Assembly: GCA_963971305.1 (NCBI GenBank)
Contig: OZ020304.1
Coordinates: 5,961,576-6,025,575, forward strand
From: Arcuatula senhousia
Taxonomy: Eukaryota; Mollusca; Bivalvia; Mytilida; Mytilidae
Direction of reading: 5' to 3'
Length of the DNA stretch: 64,000 nt
Shown here: positions 1 to 20,104 of the stretch, in pieces
Layout of the letters: each line of letters begins with the position of its first letter
Position numbering within the stretch: the stretch's first letter is position 1
Translations under genes and position numbers: made by a program
Notes under the pieces: model-generated
The model's database searches: none
What the model was told of the DNA's origin: nothing
The model's input: only the letters and a program-made list of their open reading frames with translations

Positions 1-645
1 TCGTAACAGATTTCTCGGCTTCTACAAAAGGGATTGATTTCAAATTTGGTATACAGCTTTAGCATGATGAGTTGTATTGTGCCTCCCCTTTCAAGGTCAG
101 TCGGTCATCTACTTTCTGTTTTCTGAATGGTCGAGTGGGGGTATGCTTAGCACGACTTAGTGCAACCCCTTTTTTTTTTTTTCATAAATCAATTTAATAA
201 AAAATTAGCTGTGATTTCTTTTTTATTTTATTTTAGCTGTTGAAGAGGCTGTAAGTTGTTAATACTAGTAGAATAAAAGGATATTTTTTAAAAATGGATT
301 TCACAATGCTCAACAAAACAACTCCAGCTAAATGTTTGGATATTGGGATAGAAGAAACAAAATTTGTCAAAGCTGTTCTGTAACACTACTAATTTTATTT
401 TCTTACATATTCTTCTATAATTAAATGTTGAAAACAAACAGAAATCAAAAGTAGATATGTGTGTAACAATTAAAATCACTCAAAAAATAAACATTATGCT
501 CACACCAAACTGCAAGTAATAAGTAGTAATTACACCTTTATACTTGAATGAGCAGAATTCTTTGCGTAGTAATTCAAATGACCCTCCTCTTGAATTTGAT
601 ACAACCATTACATAAATTTTCTATTTAAAGCGAAAAGCTGCAGAG
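1..645. other. AT-rich sequence without a recognised gene
   Basis: No ORF with convincing coding character. There is a T homopolymer at about 170-182. The last part is the upstream flank or intron of the small ORF at 646. A weak splice-acceptor-like CTGCAG at about 638-643 lies just before that ATG, so the ORF could be a terminal exon. Confidence 0.4.
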
Positions 646-891
646 ATGGGGAGAGTGTCGTGTTCTTGTAATATAGGTGGTAAAATGAAGGAAATCATAC
701 GGACAAACCCAAAGGCTACAACGAAGCAGCTACTGACCGCAGCTGGGATTGGAGCAGGAAGTGTCTCAGGGGTAATGCTGATGGCACTGCTAATTTATCT
801 AATAGTGTCAAAGGTCAAAGGGTCATCTCCTAAACAGCCTGCTCATAAACCACAGCAAATAATTCCATCAAAACCAAAAGGATGGTCTTAA
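646..891 (+). CDS. Small predicted single-pass membrane protein, or last exon of a larger gene
   Basis: I do not recognise this protein. The ORF encodes 81 residues from ATG to TAA. Residues about 33-54 form a hydrophobic Gly/Ala/Leu/Ile-rich segment (starting AAGIGAGSVSG) long enough to cross a membrane. A short basic juxtamembrane stretch (SKVKGSSPK) and a Pro/Lys/Gln-rich tail follow, which suggests a cytosolic C-terminus by the positive-inside rule. An exact AATAAA lies about 100 bp after the stop, as expected for a real 3' end. The first ATG could be an internal Met, because an acceptor-like CTGCAG directly precedes it and earlier exons may lie outside the window. Alternative: a chance ORF. 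No family assignment is possible from sequence alone. Confidence 0.45.
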   Translation: MGRVSCSCNIGGKMKEIIRTNPKATTKQLLTAAGIGAGSVSGVMLMALLIYLIVSKVKGSSPKQPAHKPQQIIPSKPKGWS

Positions 892-989
892 CATTAATAG
901 ACTTTGAAGATACAAAATTGTGATGAAATTAAAACTGTGATAAAAAAAGAAAATTGTGATAATGATTCTGTGATAAAAAAATTTCGTTA

Positions 990-995
990 AATAAA
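990..995 (+). terminator. Candidate polyadenylation signal AATAAA
   Basis: Exact AATAAA hexamer 99 bp downstream of the stop of the 646-891 ORF, on the same strand, followed by a T-rich stretch at about 1038-1046. It supports a plus-strand transcript ending near 1010-1050. The sequence is AT-rich, so chance occurrence is possible. Confidence 0.4.
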
Positions 996-1530
996 ATTAT
1001 TTATAAACAATAATGAATATTTGATGCTATCAAGCTGGGTTTTTTTTACAGATTGTCTATATGTGTCTTTTTTACAAGTTGTTTGGTAAATTTATTTTTA
1101 TTTTCTATTGAAGATTACTGGGTCATTGAACAAATTTGATAATGTGTACCGTCATTTCTTTAAAATGTTTTGGTTTTCTACTTCATAAATGTTTGATGCT
1201 GCTCTTCAAAATATGCATATCCAACATTACTATATCTTTTGTATTTATCACCGCTGTACCCTTTTCTGTCTCAAATTTCGAAGGTTTGTAAGATTTTCAA
1301 TGATAGTTGAATATGAAGCAAATAAATCCCAATGGGGCATTTGAATCTCAATGACAAGCATGTGAATTTTACATGAATGTTTCAGGAATATGCTTATAAT
1401 ATAAAACTTTTGCAGTTGTGTCTGTGTTAGTTCAAGTGAAATCCTGTGGTACAGGCATCACCAAGCTGGTTAAGAAAAATTATTCATCCTTGTACATGCC
1501 TCATCTCTGCTTCACTTAACTAATAGTTTT

Positions 1531-1830
1531 TGTCTTGCCTGCGAACTAGGACATAGGTGTTACAGTGGCTACATTAACTATCAATGTCAAGGTTTTATAA
1601 GCACCTCCATATCTCAAGAACTACAAGTCTTAGGTTGATGAAACTTGGTATGCAAATGCCCTTATAGTAGCTGAGTAGTCATATCCCCATTTTTTGACCT
1701 TGGTTATCCAGGTGAATCAATACATACAATAGCAATATTTTTTAGCACTTCCATTTCTCAAAAAGTATAAGTTCTAGGTTGATGAAACTATATTTGTTCT
1801 TGTATCAGAGCTGGACTGCTTCAACTGCAT
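1531..1830 (-). repeat. Pearl-like element, GAGACA-end family, reverse copy
   Basis: The left end (TGTCTTGCCTGCGAAC, then GGACATAGGTG) is the reverse complement of the right end of the element at 30881-31576. The body (disaccharide-like phrases such as CTTAGGTTGATGAAACTTGG) matches its monomers in reverse. The copy is truncated and non-coding. The 892-1530 interval before it holds only AT-rich sequence with no recognised feature. Confidence 0.6.
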
Positions 1831-1840
1831 CCTCATTTTT

Positions 1841-2310
1841 ATGCCCCGCCTATGAAAGTAGAAGGGCATATAGTGTTGGGTGTGTTCGTCTGTCCATCCC
1901 AAATCCTCATTCCCACTTACTGAAAAGTGCCACATCAATCATATTGGTACGGTAGGTGCACCTAGTGATGCTAAGCACAATGCATGTTTCGGATGCTGGA
2001 TGTGATCTATATTTTCTATGTGGATGACCACTTACAGAAAAATGGTAAAATTTCATGCCTGCTTACTTACAAGTGCCACATCAACCATATTGGTATGGTA
2101 GATGCACTTAGTGATGCTTAGCACAATGCATGCTACAGATGCTGAATTTGACCAATATTTTCCACATGGATGACCTCTAACAGAAGAATGGTTAAAGTCA
2201 TTTCCTGCATACTGACATGCATGCTTCAGATGCTGGCTGTGACCTACACTTTCTGCATGAATGATTTCTTACAGAAGAATGGTTAACGCCCATGATTCAT
2301 GCTTTTTATA
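1841..2310 (+). repeat. Pearl-like element, ATGCCCC hairpin family
   Basis: It begins with a terminal hairpin (ATGCCCCGCC, then AGAAGGGCAT at 1841-1876), followed by a CGTCTGTCC stretch and two to three diverged monomers. These contain the recurring phrase CACATCAACCATATTGGTA (about 1930, 2072) and ATGACC/TTACAGAA boxes. Another piece of the same monomer resumes at about 3539-3605, beyond the element at 2311-3507. Non-coding; no transposase visible. Confidence 0.6.
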
Positions 2311-3507
2311 TACGACCGCAAAATTTTTGTGATTGTATTATGTTATGGCGATGTCGATGTCGTTGTTGTTGTCGTCGTCGTTGTTGTTGTCGTCTGTAGA
2401 CACTTTGGTTTCCGTGTGATAGCTTTAGTTGTAGTAAACCAATTGCTATAAAAATTTTATATGATGTTTATAGCCACTAAAGAAAGGTTGGTATTGCATT
2501 TGGAGTTTCTGGCCCCTACTGTTTAAGAAAAAAGGCCCAAAAGGGGCAAAAATGGGTATATTGACAAAATGTCTTTAGAATGTTGAATTTTCATCCATTT
2601 GATAATTTTTTTTTTATTGTATTCCTCAATAAATTCTGTCAACAAAATGTAACAACAGTTTTGATGTATCTTGTACCGTTACATTGCTATAAGGGGTCAA
2701 AAAGGGCCCACTCCCAAAAAATCAACTTTTTTATTCATGGTCTGATTTTCAAAATCTTTTTTTCATTGGAATCCTTGTAAAAATCCCTGCCTGCGATTTT
2801 CAATCAGATTTGCAATATCTCATACTGTTTTCGAGAATTTACGGGTCAAAAGGGGCCAAAAATGACAATTATAAGAGTTTGTCTTGGCAAATGGTTTTAT
2901 TAAAAAAAAATTAATTGTAGTAGGCTGACAAATTATTACATTGTTTTAAAATGATGTTTCTAACCACTAGAAAAAGTTTCCTCATGTATTGAGGGATTTT
3001 TGTCCCTACCATTTTAAAGAAAATGGACCAAAAGGGGAAACTGGATGTTAAGACAAAACTCCGTAAAACATTATCTTTCATACAATTTGTCTTTTTTTTT
3101 CATTGTAATCCGTAATAAATTGTCAGGAAAATATAATGACAGTTTTGAAGTATCTTGTATCAGGGGTCAAAAAGGGGCCTTTATTTGTGGTCCAATTTTG
3201 AAAATCTTTTTTTCATTGGAATCCTTGTAAAATCCATGCCATCATATTTCATTCAGGGTATCAATATCTCTTTCCAATTTGGACAAATTAGGGATGAAAT
3301 GGACCAAAAGTGCATTATGTGTTTTCCTTGAAGGTTAGTATAGACTACATAGATGTGTAAACAAAATTCAAATATGCAATTCAAAGTCCCCCAAAGAATG
3401 CATGTGTCAAAAAGCTTTGTGAGTCCACCATGGGCTGCATGTGTCCAAAGTATTTGACAATCCATATTGGGCTGCAAATGTACAGGGTTCAACATGTTGC
3501 GGTCGTA
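2311..3507. mobile_element. Non-autonomous element with TACGACCGCAA terminal inverted repeats
   Basis: TACGACCGCAA at 2311-2321 is the perfect inverse of TTGCGGTCGTA at 3497-3507. Just inside the left end is a GTC/GTT codon-like microsatellite (about 2348-2397). The interior holds two diverged monomers of about 475 bp, marked by AATCTTTTTTTCATTGGAATCC at about 2754 and 3203 (cited by position; the exact shared core is shorter than 20 bases). No transposase ORF was found. The right end resembles a fragment at 26222-26345. It lies between two parts of the ATGCCCC family, so it may be nested in that element or form its body. Confidence 0.6.
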
Positions 3508-3610
3508 TCATGCTGCACTTGGGGTAGCTTTTTTTTGACAAGTGGCACATGAACCATATTGGTATAGTAGGTGCACATAGGGATGCTTAGAACAAAGCAT
3601 GCTTAAGCAA

Positions 3611-4416
3611 AAAAAAAGCAGGAGTATGTCTCATCTTTCAGTATCTGAACGGGACAGGAACCTTTACTGAAGTGAATGTTTGTGTCCTTTTTTATTCACA
3701 GTTTTCATCAATGCCATTCCATGTACATTTATTTCACACCAAATTTTGTTTTTAATGTAAAGTTTAAAACAAAACTATACCAAACTGAGATGATCAATAT
3801 GTCCGATAAGAAAAGACATAACAAGGAAAAGACATACCAGAGAAATGGTGGATCACAATGGTCCTGACTTGTTACAGCCATATTAAAAGATATGGTTGGT
3901 TAAACCAAGTTTTATGGTGCCAAACCTTCCTCTTCCATTGTTTTCTTAGGTTTTGGTTGATTAACAGAACACAACACAGTTGTAAGACACAATAGATTGC
4001 GAGATGGTTAACACAAAGTCAATTTTATGTTGACGGTCATATAATGATATTTTAAGCTCTATACATGAAGGACAAGAAAACATGGTAATATATATGTTTA
4101 ATCAACTAGAGCACCATCTACATGTATTTCTAATAAATAAATGCTATACATGTATATATATCAATGAGAAACAAAACCTCCATATACATTCTAACAAGAG
4201 ATCTAAATGCAAAACTCTTAACAAATACATTACAGTGTTAACACAAAATGATTTTACTTTAAAAAATGCACAATTTTATATAAACATTTTAATATTACTT
4301 TCTAGAAGGCCAAGGCACATATTTCTTTTCTTTCTTTTTGGGATCAAAGTCAAAAACTCCATTAAAAGATGTTTTCGTTTTGATAATTAAATATTTCTTT
4401 CTGAAAATATACTGTG
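3611..4416. other. Gene-free AT-rich stretch
   Basis: No coding signal. A short piece at about 3890-3930 (GTTAAACCAAGTTTTATGG, then GCCAAACCTTCC) is a relic of the SINE-like family seen at 24920-25064 and 54039-54205 and is also similar to part of the 640-bp repeat. Confidence 0.4.
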
Positions 4417-4600
4417 CTTTCATTATTATTCGTGCGGTATAAATTTTTCCTGGTTTTGTGGATGGCCTTGATACAAAATGAAAAGGACAATGAACATTAA
4501 TCTGTATTAATCACGAACTCAAGAATCTATGAACTTTCTATTTTTCATTAAACCATGAAAATTGGTACCCACGAAAATAAATGAATCAACAGTATATATT
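4417..4600. repeat. MITE-like repeat with CGTGGTTT/AAACCACG ends, copy 1
   Basis: It matches 34548-34742 over its length: a TTCATTATTATTCGT start, a middle with CACGAACTCAAGAATC, and a CCATGAAAATTGGTACC end. Diverged partial copies lie at about 49371-49512 and 63850-63912. The ends are loosely inverted. No ORF. Confidence 0.55.
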
Positions 4601-4952
4601 TTTGTTAAATAGAACCTGCATGCAATGGTCCATGGTCAAAAGATAAACACTAATATAGATTTTTAAGTTTCTTAAAACTTTTGACACATCAACTGAACAA
4701 CAATCCTGAGAATGATCTTGATGAAACTTGGTGATGATTCAACAATCCTGAAAAAACATGACATTGTAAAAATATAAATGGTACTGATTTCTAAGAAAAA
4801 TTAATAATATTATGACGATTGCATGAAAAGAGATCAACAAATTTTAACATGTTATGATTCTGACAATGAACTCAAATGCTAAAATATAATGTCATAAATG
4901 CAACTTGTTCAATAAAAATATTGTTTCTTTGTCAAAATAATGTATTATGTAT

Positions 4953-7407
4953 TTAAGAGCGTGTCTATGAGAAAACCATGCAAAATCCAAAAATTTGTCC
5001 AGATGCAAGAATTTCAAATCTAAAAAAGGGATGGGGCAACTAAAAGCACCCCCCTTGAGACTCCTTTTTGCAAAAAAAATTTTTTGAAAAATTCAAGAAG
5101 GCCAACCTACGGGCCTTATAAGGATAACTGAGTTTCTTGAAAAAAATAGCCATTCTGAATAGTGCTGAATACAACAATTTAACTTTTTAATGGTTTATTT
5201 TTTCAATATTTTTTCTCCAATAATCCAAATTTGAAAGAAGAATTTGGAAAGGGTCATATTTCTGCTTCTTAATTCTACAAAAATTTTGAAAATCATTATT
5301 TCCATTCCTCAGCAACCGTAGGGGGTATATGGGGCATTTTCCAAATTCCTTAAAAACATCAAAATGTTCCATTTTAAACATAATTGTTTGTGAAAAATAA
5401 CATTTTTAAATTCAATTTGCCATACTATGCAGAAAATGGATGCATTAAAGTACAAAATAGCAAAAGGAAATGCTTTGCATATGAATTTTTGCATCTCTAC
5501 AAGTCCATGAATTAGGGACATGCGCCAGTTTTGGCAAGACAATCCCATATTTTCAACAACTTTGGTTAAAGTATGAAAGTATTTTTTTCCAATGAAAAAC
5601 CATTTTTGACAAATGCAAAGACAGTTGGTTACATGAAAAATAACTGTATATACATTGGCGGTGCAGAGAATGTACAAAAGAAGATGCAAAAAAGTGATTT
5701 TTTTTAAGAATTAAGGCAAAATGAAGAAATTGTCAATTTTAGGTGAACAAAGCAGATTTACTCAAACTCAGGTCAAATTAATTGAATATGTCCCCAAAAG
5801 AATGCTTTTTGGTGTTTTGGAATTGATATATACAAAGTAGTATATTATTGTTTTCCTCGAAGCAGATGCATTCAAATAGTGATCTTTGGCCATTTTCGGT
5901 AACTGCCAAAATGATCTCCTGGACCATATTTGAATGAGTTTTATAACAATGTTGTTTAATAAAGCGACAATCCTTTTTGTTATTTCTGACGTTTGTAAAA
6001 ATGTTCATCTAGACCAAAAAATATTTAAAATATCTGTCAAGGCATAACTTTTTAAATGTTGGTCAAAAATGGCCAAAAACCTCATATGGCTAAAATTAGC
6101 TATTTTTCCTTAAAAACCCAAGTCAGACAATTTTTTGAAAAAAAAGTGTACCAGGGAAAGTATTTTTTATGCTTCTTTTCACTTGTTCTTTACTTTAAAA
6201 TATTGTCTCAGATACCCTCAAGAAAAAAATATTTTGTTCGACTTAGTTTTTTTCAGGAGGTGGCGGCCTTTTCTAGTCAAATGATGTTTTTTCTCAATTT
6301 CGACCATATTTTTTCAAGGTATCTCTCGACAAATTCTATTTATATTATGTTTTCACGTGCTTATTTTTACATACTTTAGAAAACTTAAAAAAAATGTTTA
6401 CTGAATTGAACAAAATTTTTATAAAAATTATACAAATATGGTCCAGGAGCTCATTTTGGCACTTTGTCGAAAATGGCCGAAGACCATTTTTTGAACACCT
6501 GTCTATCGAGAAAAAACAATAATATGTCACTTTGTAAATATTAATTCCAAAAGACCAAAAAGGATTCTTTCAGGTACTTATTCAACTTATTTGACCTGAG
6601 TTTTAGTAAATCTGCTGTGTTCACCTAAAATTGACAATTTCTTCATTTTTCCAGAATTCTTAAAAAAATCACTTTTTTGCATCTTTGTGTGTACATTTTC
6701 TGCACCGCCATTCTACATATAGTTATTTTTATTGTAACCAACTGTCTTTGCATTTGTCAAAAAGGGTTTTTCTTTGGCAAAAAATACTTTCATACTTTTA
6801 CCAAAAGTTGTTGAAAATATGTGATGGTCTTGCAAAAACTGGGGTATGCCCCAAATTCGTGGACTTGAAGAGATGCCAAAATTCATATGCAAAGCATTTC
6901 CTTTTGCTATTTTGTACTTTAATGCATACATTTTCTGCATATTATAGCAAATTGAATTTAAAAATGTTATTTTTCACAAACAATTATGTTTAAAATGGAA
7001 CATTTTGATGTTTTTGAGGAATTTGGAAAATGCCCCATATACCCCCTACGGGTGCTAGGGAATGGAAATAATGATTTTCAAAATTTTCATAGAATTAAGA
7101 AACAGAAATATGACCCTTTCTAAATTCTTCTTTCAAATTTGGATTATTGGAGAAAAATAGAGAGAAATAAACCATTAAAAAGTTATTTTTTTGCGTTCAG
7201 CACTGCATGTTCAGTGTGGGTAATGTTTCCAAGAAACTCGGCTATCCTGATAAGACCCGTAGGTCGGCCATCTTGAATTTCTCGAAAAAAATATTTTGCG
7301 AAAAGGAGTCTTAAGGGGGGTGCTTTTAGTTGTCCCATCCCTTTTGTAGATCTGAAACTCTTGCATCTGGACCAAATTGCATGGTTTTCTCATAGACACG
7401 CTCTTAA
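4953..7407. mobile_element. 2.46 kb foldback (giant palindrome) element
   Basis: The sequence from 4957 (GAGCGTGTCTATGAGAAAAC) reappears inverted at the right edge (7403, reading leftwards). The two arms stay alignable for about 1.2 kb each, almost to the centre near 6.1-6.3 kb. Matching landmarks include GGGATGGGGCAACTAAAAGC (left, about 5029) against its inverse (about 7324), and CTCCTGGACCATATTTG against its inverse near 6440. TTAA flanks both ends (4953-4956, 7404-7407), compatible with a TTAA target duplication. The ORFs inside are short, mirror-related and unlike any transposase. The arms differ at many positions, so it is not a recent or perfect palindrome. A deleted relative is at 27434-27675. 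Confidence 0.85.
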
Positions 7408-8030
7408 TATAAAGCTCCTGACCAGACTTAAAGTACTTTATGAAAATGGAAAAACATGAAAAAAAAACAATGTGATTGACAAAATATACATGTTATCCTG
7501 TGTTCTACATAAGGAGTGACATTTTTACTACAACTTGTGCATTATTACACAAAATGTTCAATAAGAGATATCTATAGCACCATATGTTCCATTACTATGG
7601 CCCTATTTCTGTCTTCAAATATACATGTATGTCATCAATAAAATTTTAAACCCATATCTGGGTACCAAAATTTTTAACTACTAAAAGGCATCTAAATATG
7701 TGCAATCTAAATAATTACATTTGACTATCCAAGACTATTACTAAAATTTAAACACAAGTTTATATTGAAAACAGTTTAGATTAAATTTAAATAGTAAACT
7801 AAACAGAATTAAACAACTTATGATAATCCCTGAAAATGCAGGAAAATAAAGTCTATATAGAGTTTAGAATTGAGAACTACCACTAGTAATATATTATATA
7901 TTAGTACAATTAAAAGTTGCTGCCTTTGAAAACAAAATTAGTGCTGATACATATTTTGTAGATAAATAAAAATGTGATCTAAACATCTAATTCTACAGTA
8001 TTAAACAACTTAGGTGTATGTGTCTGTTTC
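7408..8030 (-). other. 3' flank / probable 3' UTR of the CCDC85-family gene
   Basis: Gene-free AT-rich sequence immediately downstream of the minus-strand stop. No perfect AATAAA on the minus strand was recognised here; an AATATA-type variant is present near 7757-7763. The mRNA end is therefore unresolved, and it could run into the foldback element that ends only 624 bp beyond the stop. Confidence 0.4.
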
Positions 8031-16423
<8,393 letters not shown>

Positions 16424-16483
16424 ATAACATTGTGACCTAATAATTTAAAACATTTGTTTTAAATTATTAGGTCATAATGTTAT
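16424..16483. repeat. 60-bp near-perfect palindrome
   Basis: The left arm ATAACATTGTGACC, then TAATAATTTAAAACA, pairs with the right arm with a single mismatch and almost no loop. It could form a cruciform or a stable RNA hairpin. No flanking duplication was recognised. Confidence 0.8.
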
Positions 16484-16532
16484 CCATGTACATGTACATG
16501 ATGTTCATGTTTTAATGGTCATTTCCTTAATT

Positions 16533-18062
16533 AAGGTCTTTCCCTTTGCAGACATGACAGAAGGAAAGACCTTACTGTATTTCTTATGATTATCATTTTA
16601 TTTTTTTTCTGCCACAGATGTAAAAAAAGTTTCTTGACCGATCTTTACGAAATTTGGCACACTTATTCAGCACTGACAGGAGTAGAAAAAAGTAAGCCTG
16701 TTAGCGCCAACTCATATTATAGAACAAAATGAGATGTGGAATACGTGTACGCGACACAACCTACATTATAAACATATATTTTAAATATCCACAATGGAAA
16801 ACAGCCAGCAGTCTTCAATGTGACCAGCGGTCGCTGCTCGCTGTTTTTCAATTGGCCCCTGGATTGAAAATAAAATACATATGATTCATGCCCAATCCCA
16901 AAGTGCAATGAAAGACCCTCTTCTTGACAAAAAACAATTAACATAAATTCGACTAAATACAAACATAAGCTTTGATAAAGATTCCTGGCTTAGGACAGGC
17001 ACATTAAAATGTGGCGGGGTTAAACTAGTTTTTTGGCGCCAACCTTCCCCCTATTGATAATCAATAACAAAGCACAAACTAACACACAGTAAAAATCAAA
17101 TCGATAGAAGTTCAATTCAACAAGAGAGTATCTGAGACAAAAGGACAACAAGTAATTAACGGGACGTAGAGATACTCTCTTGAGAACACTCGAAGTTACT
17201 GACAGCTAGCTAAGAAGCATCCATCGACTGATGTAAAAAAATCAAGTATGTCGATTTTAAATATGACACAACACGTCAAACAATTCATGATTTGATGATG
17301 CATCATCACACAAAACCGACACACTTGACCGCTGTAATGCTCAAAAATGACATTAGTATAAAAAGTTAGTTTTGGCGCAATAGCGCAAAACGCTGTTTAC
17401 CCTTGTTATCAGGTCAACTCAGAAAACATAATGGTTATCAAGATTCTGTTTAGTGGAAGTAGTTGTTTACATCCTGGTGATGATTTATCATGCAAAATAA
17501 TGCTCTAATTTACTTCCTGGTTGCGCGCATACGACGCAAAGTTAGCCAAAAATGTGAAAATTGACCGATTTTGATGAAATTTGGTTTCCAGGTAGATTTG
17601 AGGGTCTCGATTACAAATATGTGGTCAAAATTTTTTTTCGTTTATCATTGCCAAAATGGTAGTCGCCAAATGTTTTTTATTTATAACTCGAAAACCATTA
17701 CAGATAGTATAGACATTATATGAACAAAAAATGATCGTTTTGAAAAGACCTACAATTTGAGTACAAGAAGTGCATGATTCGGTTGAGCGAGACAGGTGTA
17801 TGAAAATGACCGTCTTGACAAGACCTATTTGAGTCCAAAACATACATGATTCAGTTGAGTGGTTTCAAAATGGCAGCCGAAACATGTTTTTGCTGAACAT
17901 GTTTTTGACAAAAAGATCAAGACCGTAACAGATACATGTACGTAGTATGGTAAACATGTTTACTTTATTGATCAGAAAAAAAAGAACTTAACTATTAAGA
18001 CAAAGGTCAAAGGTCAAGGTCACAGGAAAGACCTCCCATTTGTTCTCTGAACAAATGGCATT
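16533..18062. repeat. Pearl-like element, AAGGTCTTTCC family, with nested repeat
   Basis: The left terminal hairpin pairs AAGGTCTTTCC with GGAAAGACCTT (16533-16572). The right edge carries GGAAAGACCTCC and the hairpin CCATTTGTTC/GAACAAATGG (18036-18058). Body monomers repeat the phrase GATTTTGATGAAATTTGG. The 640-bp repeat at 16727-17368 is inserted inside. Non-coding. Confidence 0.55.
16727..17368. repeat. 640-bp interspersed repeat, copy 1
   Basis: Almost identical to 62206-62841 in EPRS intron 3 (same order and spacing, scattered substitutions and 1-4 bp indels). Both begin AAAATGAGATGTGGAATA and end GACATTAGTATAAAAAG. A diverged reverse-strand piece is at about 49965-50060. The minus-strand ORFs in both copies (about 80-110 codons) carry no known domain. 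Confidence 0.85.
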
Positions 18063-19400
18063 TGAATACTAGGGTTGCACAATATATCCGTTCCGGATTT
18101 GACTCGTCATTTAGACAAGGTCATCAGGGGTCACGGGGAGGAAAAACGACATCATTCAAAATGGTACAAAGGGAACGGCATTTTCTATCAACGATTCTTC
18201 TGCAATTATTCAACGTATAGGATAAAAATCATTTGCAACTGACAAATAAACCAACCATCAACATTTCCAACCAATAAAAAATCAATCTTGATCGGAAATA
18301 AAGAAATTACTTTCTTCGTCCATTAGCATGTTGGAACCAGTTTTTTTACCAGTTCCTCCTCCTTTGGCTAAATTAGTGACCAATCCCGCAAATGAGCAAC
18401 GTGTGTATTACCATTGTATTTATTCTCAATTGGGGAATAAAATAGTAACTTGCATTATATTGTGCATTTCATGTACACCAGAATATGGTCTATGTATAAT
18501 TGTACATATATGGGGGTTGGACAGGGGGGTTCTTTCAACCACTCCCTGCCCCTTCCATCCCCGCTCCCTGCCACCTCAACCCCGGTACCCCATACCCCTT
18601 CCACCCCTGCTCCTTCTACACCTGCTTCCCGCCTCCTCAACCACCATACCCCCTCATACATGTTGTTGGTCGGCAATGCATGTACACTACAAAATAATAT
18701 TACTTTCTGTCTTTAACAAACAAAAATAACAATGCTTAATTAAGGGCCTTTTCCAGTTTTTTTATTAAAAAGACGAAGACGAACATTAATTGGATAAATT
18801 TCTATATCAAAGTGGGGCTGTATTATTTCTGCTGCTTATTTGGTAAGAGAAATTGTGTTATGGCAAAACTAACTTAAAAGTATTGGTTGATAAATAAGTT
18901 TACCAAATTTTTTTTCTGTTTTGTTCCTGAAACGGAAACACCTGTGCCCTTCCGGTTTACCTGGCTAGATAATAGTTTCGATTTTAGTATCTGGAAGACT
19001 CCTTCAGGTGAAAATGGCCATAGCACCTACAAGCACATGCACCAACATAGTTCATTGAATTATTTTTTTTATCTTGATCATAGATATTTAATAAGTTACA
19101 ATTATATTAAAACTTATAAACAGTTAATTTCTTAGGTTATTAGCAATACACGTGGTTAAGTGTTAGTTATTCCCCTGAGGGCGGATGCCCGATGGGGGAT
19201 AACTGATTTATACCACGGGACTGTAGAGGATGCTAAATGAAAGTTTATGATAATTAATGAGGGGGGTCTTTCGGGAATTTAGCCTTATCTACTGATAAAG
19301 CATGATTAATGCTGGGTACCGCGTTACATTTTATGACATAGTGGTATAAACTAAATTTATACAGGTTTAAACGGCTCTTGGATAATTATTTCTTTAGTTT
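18063..19400. other. Gene-free stretch with a pyrimidine-rich tract
   Basis: At 18535-18655 the plus strand is strongly C/T-rich (CCCCTTCC-, CCACCCC-type runs), giving Pro/Ser-rich spurious ORFs in several frames; this marks low complexity, not coding. A stable hairpin lies at 19164-19202. No gene recognised. Confidence 0.4.
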
Positions 19401-19471
19401 GTTCCTTGGGGGAACAGCGCATTGATATTTTAAAAGGCACATTGAGAAAAGTAGTTCCATTCCCAGAGGAA
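19401..19471. repeat. Left remnant of the GTTCC-GGAAC hairpin array
   Basis: Contains one palindromic unit (GTTCCTTGGGGGAAC, 19401-19415) and the left half of another (CATTCCCAGAGGAA ending at 19471). The second half of that unit continues at 23957 beyond the Ngaro element. Confidence 0.75.
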
Positions 19472-19648
19472 AATTCTCATGCTTGTGAATAAATTGGCCG
19501 GAAACAAAAACAAACAAATTCAATTTGATAATCATATTTTGGCAAAATAATAAATTCAACATTAATAATAAATATATACAAATTGATTAATTAAAGTTCA
19601 TAAATATTTCAAAATAAACTGTCCAAAGAAAATAAATAAATGGCTCCA
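19472..19648 (-). repeat. Ngaro split repeat B2 (3' end)
   Basis: Terminal B copy at the element's 3' edge, separated from A2 by a 109-bp spacer (19649-19757) containing a GGGTGGGTGGGAGGG tract. Confidence 0.9.
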
Positions 19649-19757
19649 TCAATATCATATAGTCAACATCATCAATATAACACACATTCTGAAAAAGACT
19701 AAATTCTGATTAATACAAAATTATAAAATTAAGAAAAAATGGGTGGGTGGGAGGGTA

Positions 19758-19937
19758 AATAATTACACGTCTAAACCAAATTAAAACCAATAGTGAAGTG
19801 ATAACCGGCGGCAAATTTACGCACGAGCTAGATTGAACTATCAAAATCAATGAAGTGTAAAACAGGTAGCTGAGATTAAAGGATAAGATTAATCATCTAA
19901 GCAAAGAATTAACAATTTTTGAAATAAAAAATTTACC
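19758..19937 (-). repeat. Ngaro split repeat A2
   Basis: Second copy of A. It is directly joined to B1 at 19937/19938, so TTTACC|AATTCTC (plus strand) shows the circle-type A-B junction. That junction defines the outer element ends as 23956 and 19472. Confidence 0.92.
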
Positions 19938-20104
19938 AATTCTCATGCTTGTGAATAAATTGGCCGGAAACAAAAACAAACAAATTCAATTTGATAATCA
20001 TATTTTGGCAAAATAATAAATTCAACATTAATAATAAATATATACAAATTGATTCATAAATATTTCAAAATAAACTGTCCAAAGAAAATAAATAAATGGC
20101 TCCA
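19938..20104 (-). repeat. Ngaro split repeat B1
   Basis: Matches B2 (19472-19648) from AATTCTCATGCTTG to ATGGCTCCA, lacking 10 bp (TTAATTAAAG-type segment) present in B2. It lies just downstream of the SGNH ORF. Confidence 0.92.

Noticed and set aside
16717..16962. Minus-strand ORF repeated at 62147-62482
   Set aside because: It is part of the 640-bp interspersed repeat; no domain, and the two copies differ by frame-affecting indels.
18328..18729. Overlapping Pro/Ser-rich ORFs in three frames
   Set aside because: A pyrimidine-rich tract is open in several frames at once, typical of low complexity rather than coding.
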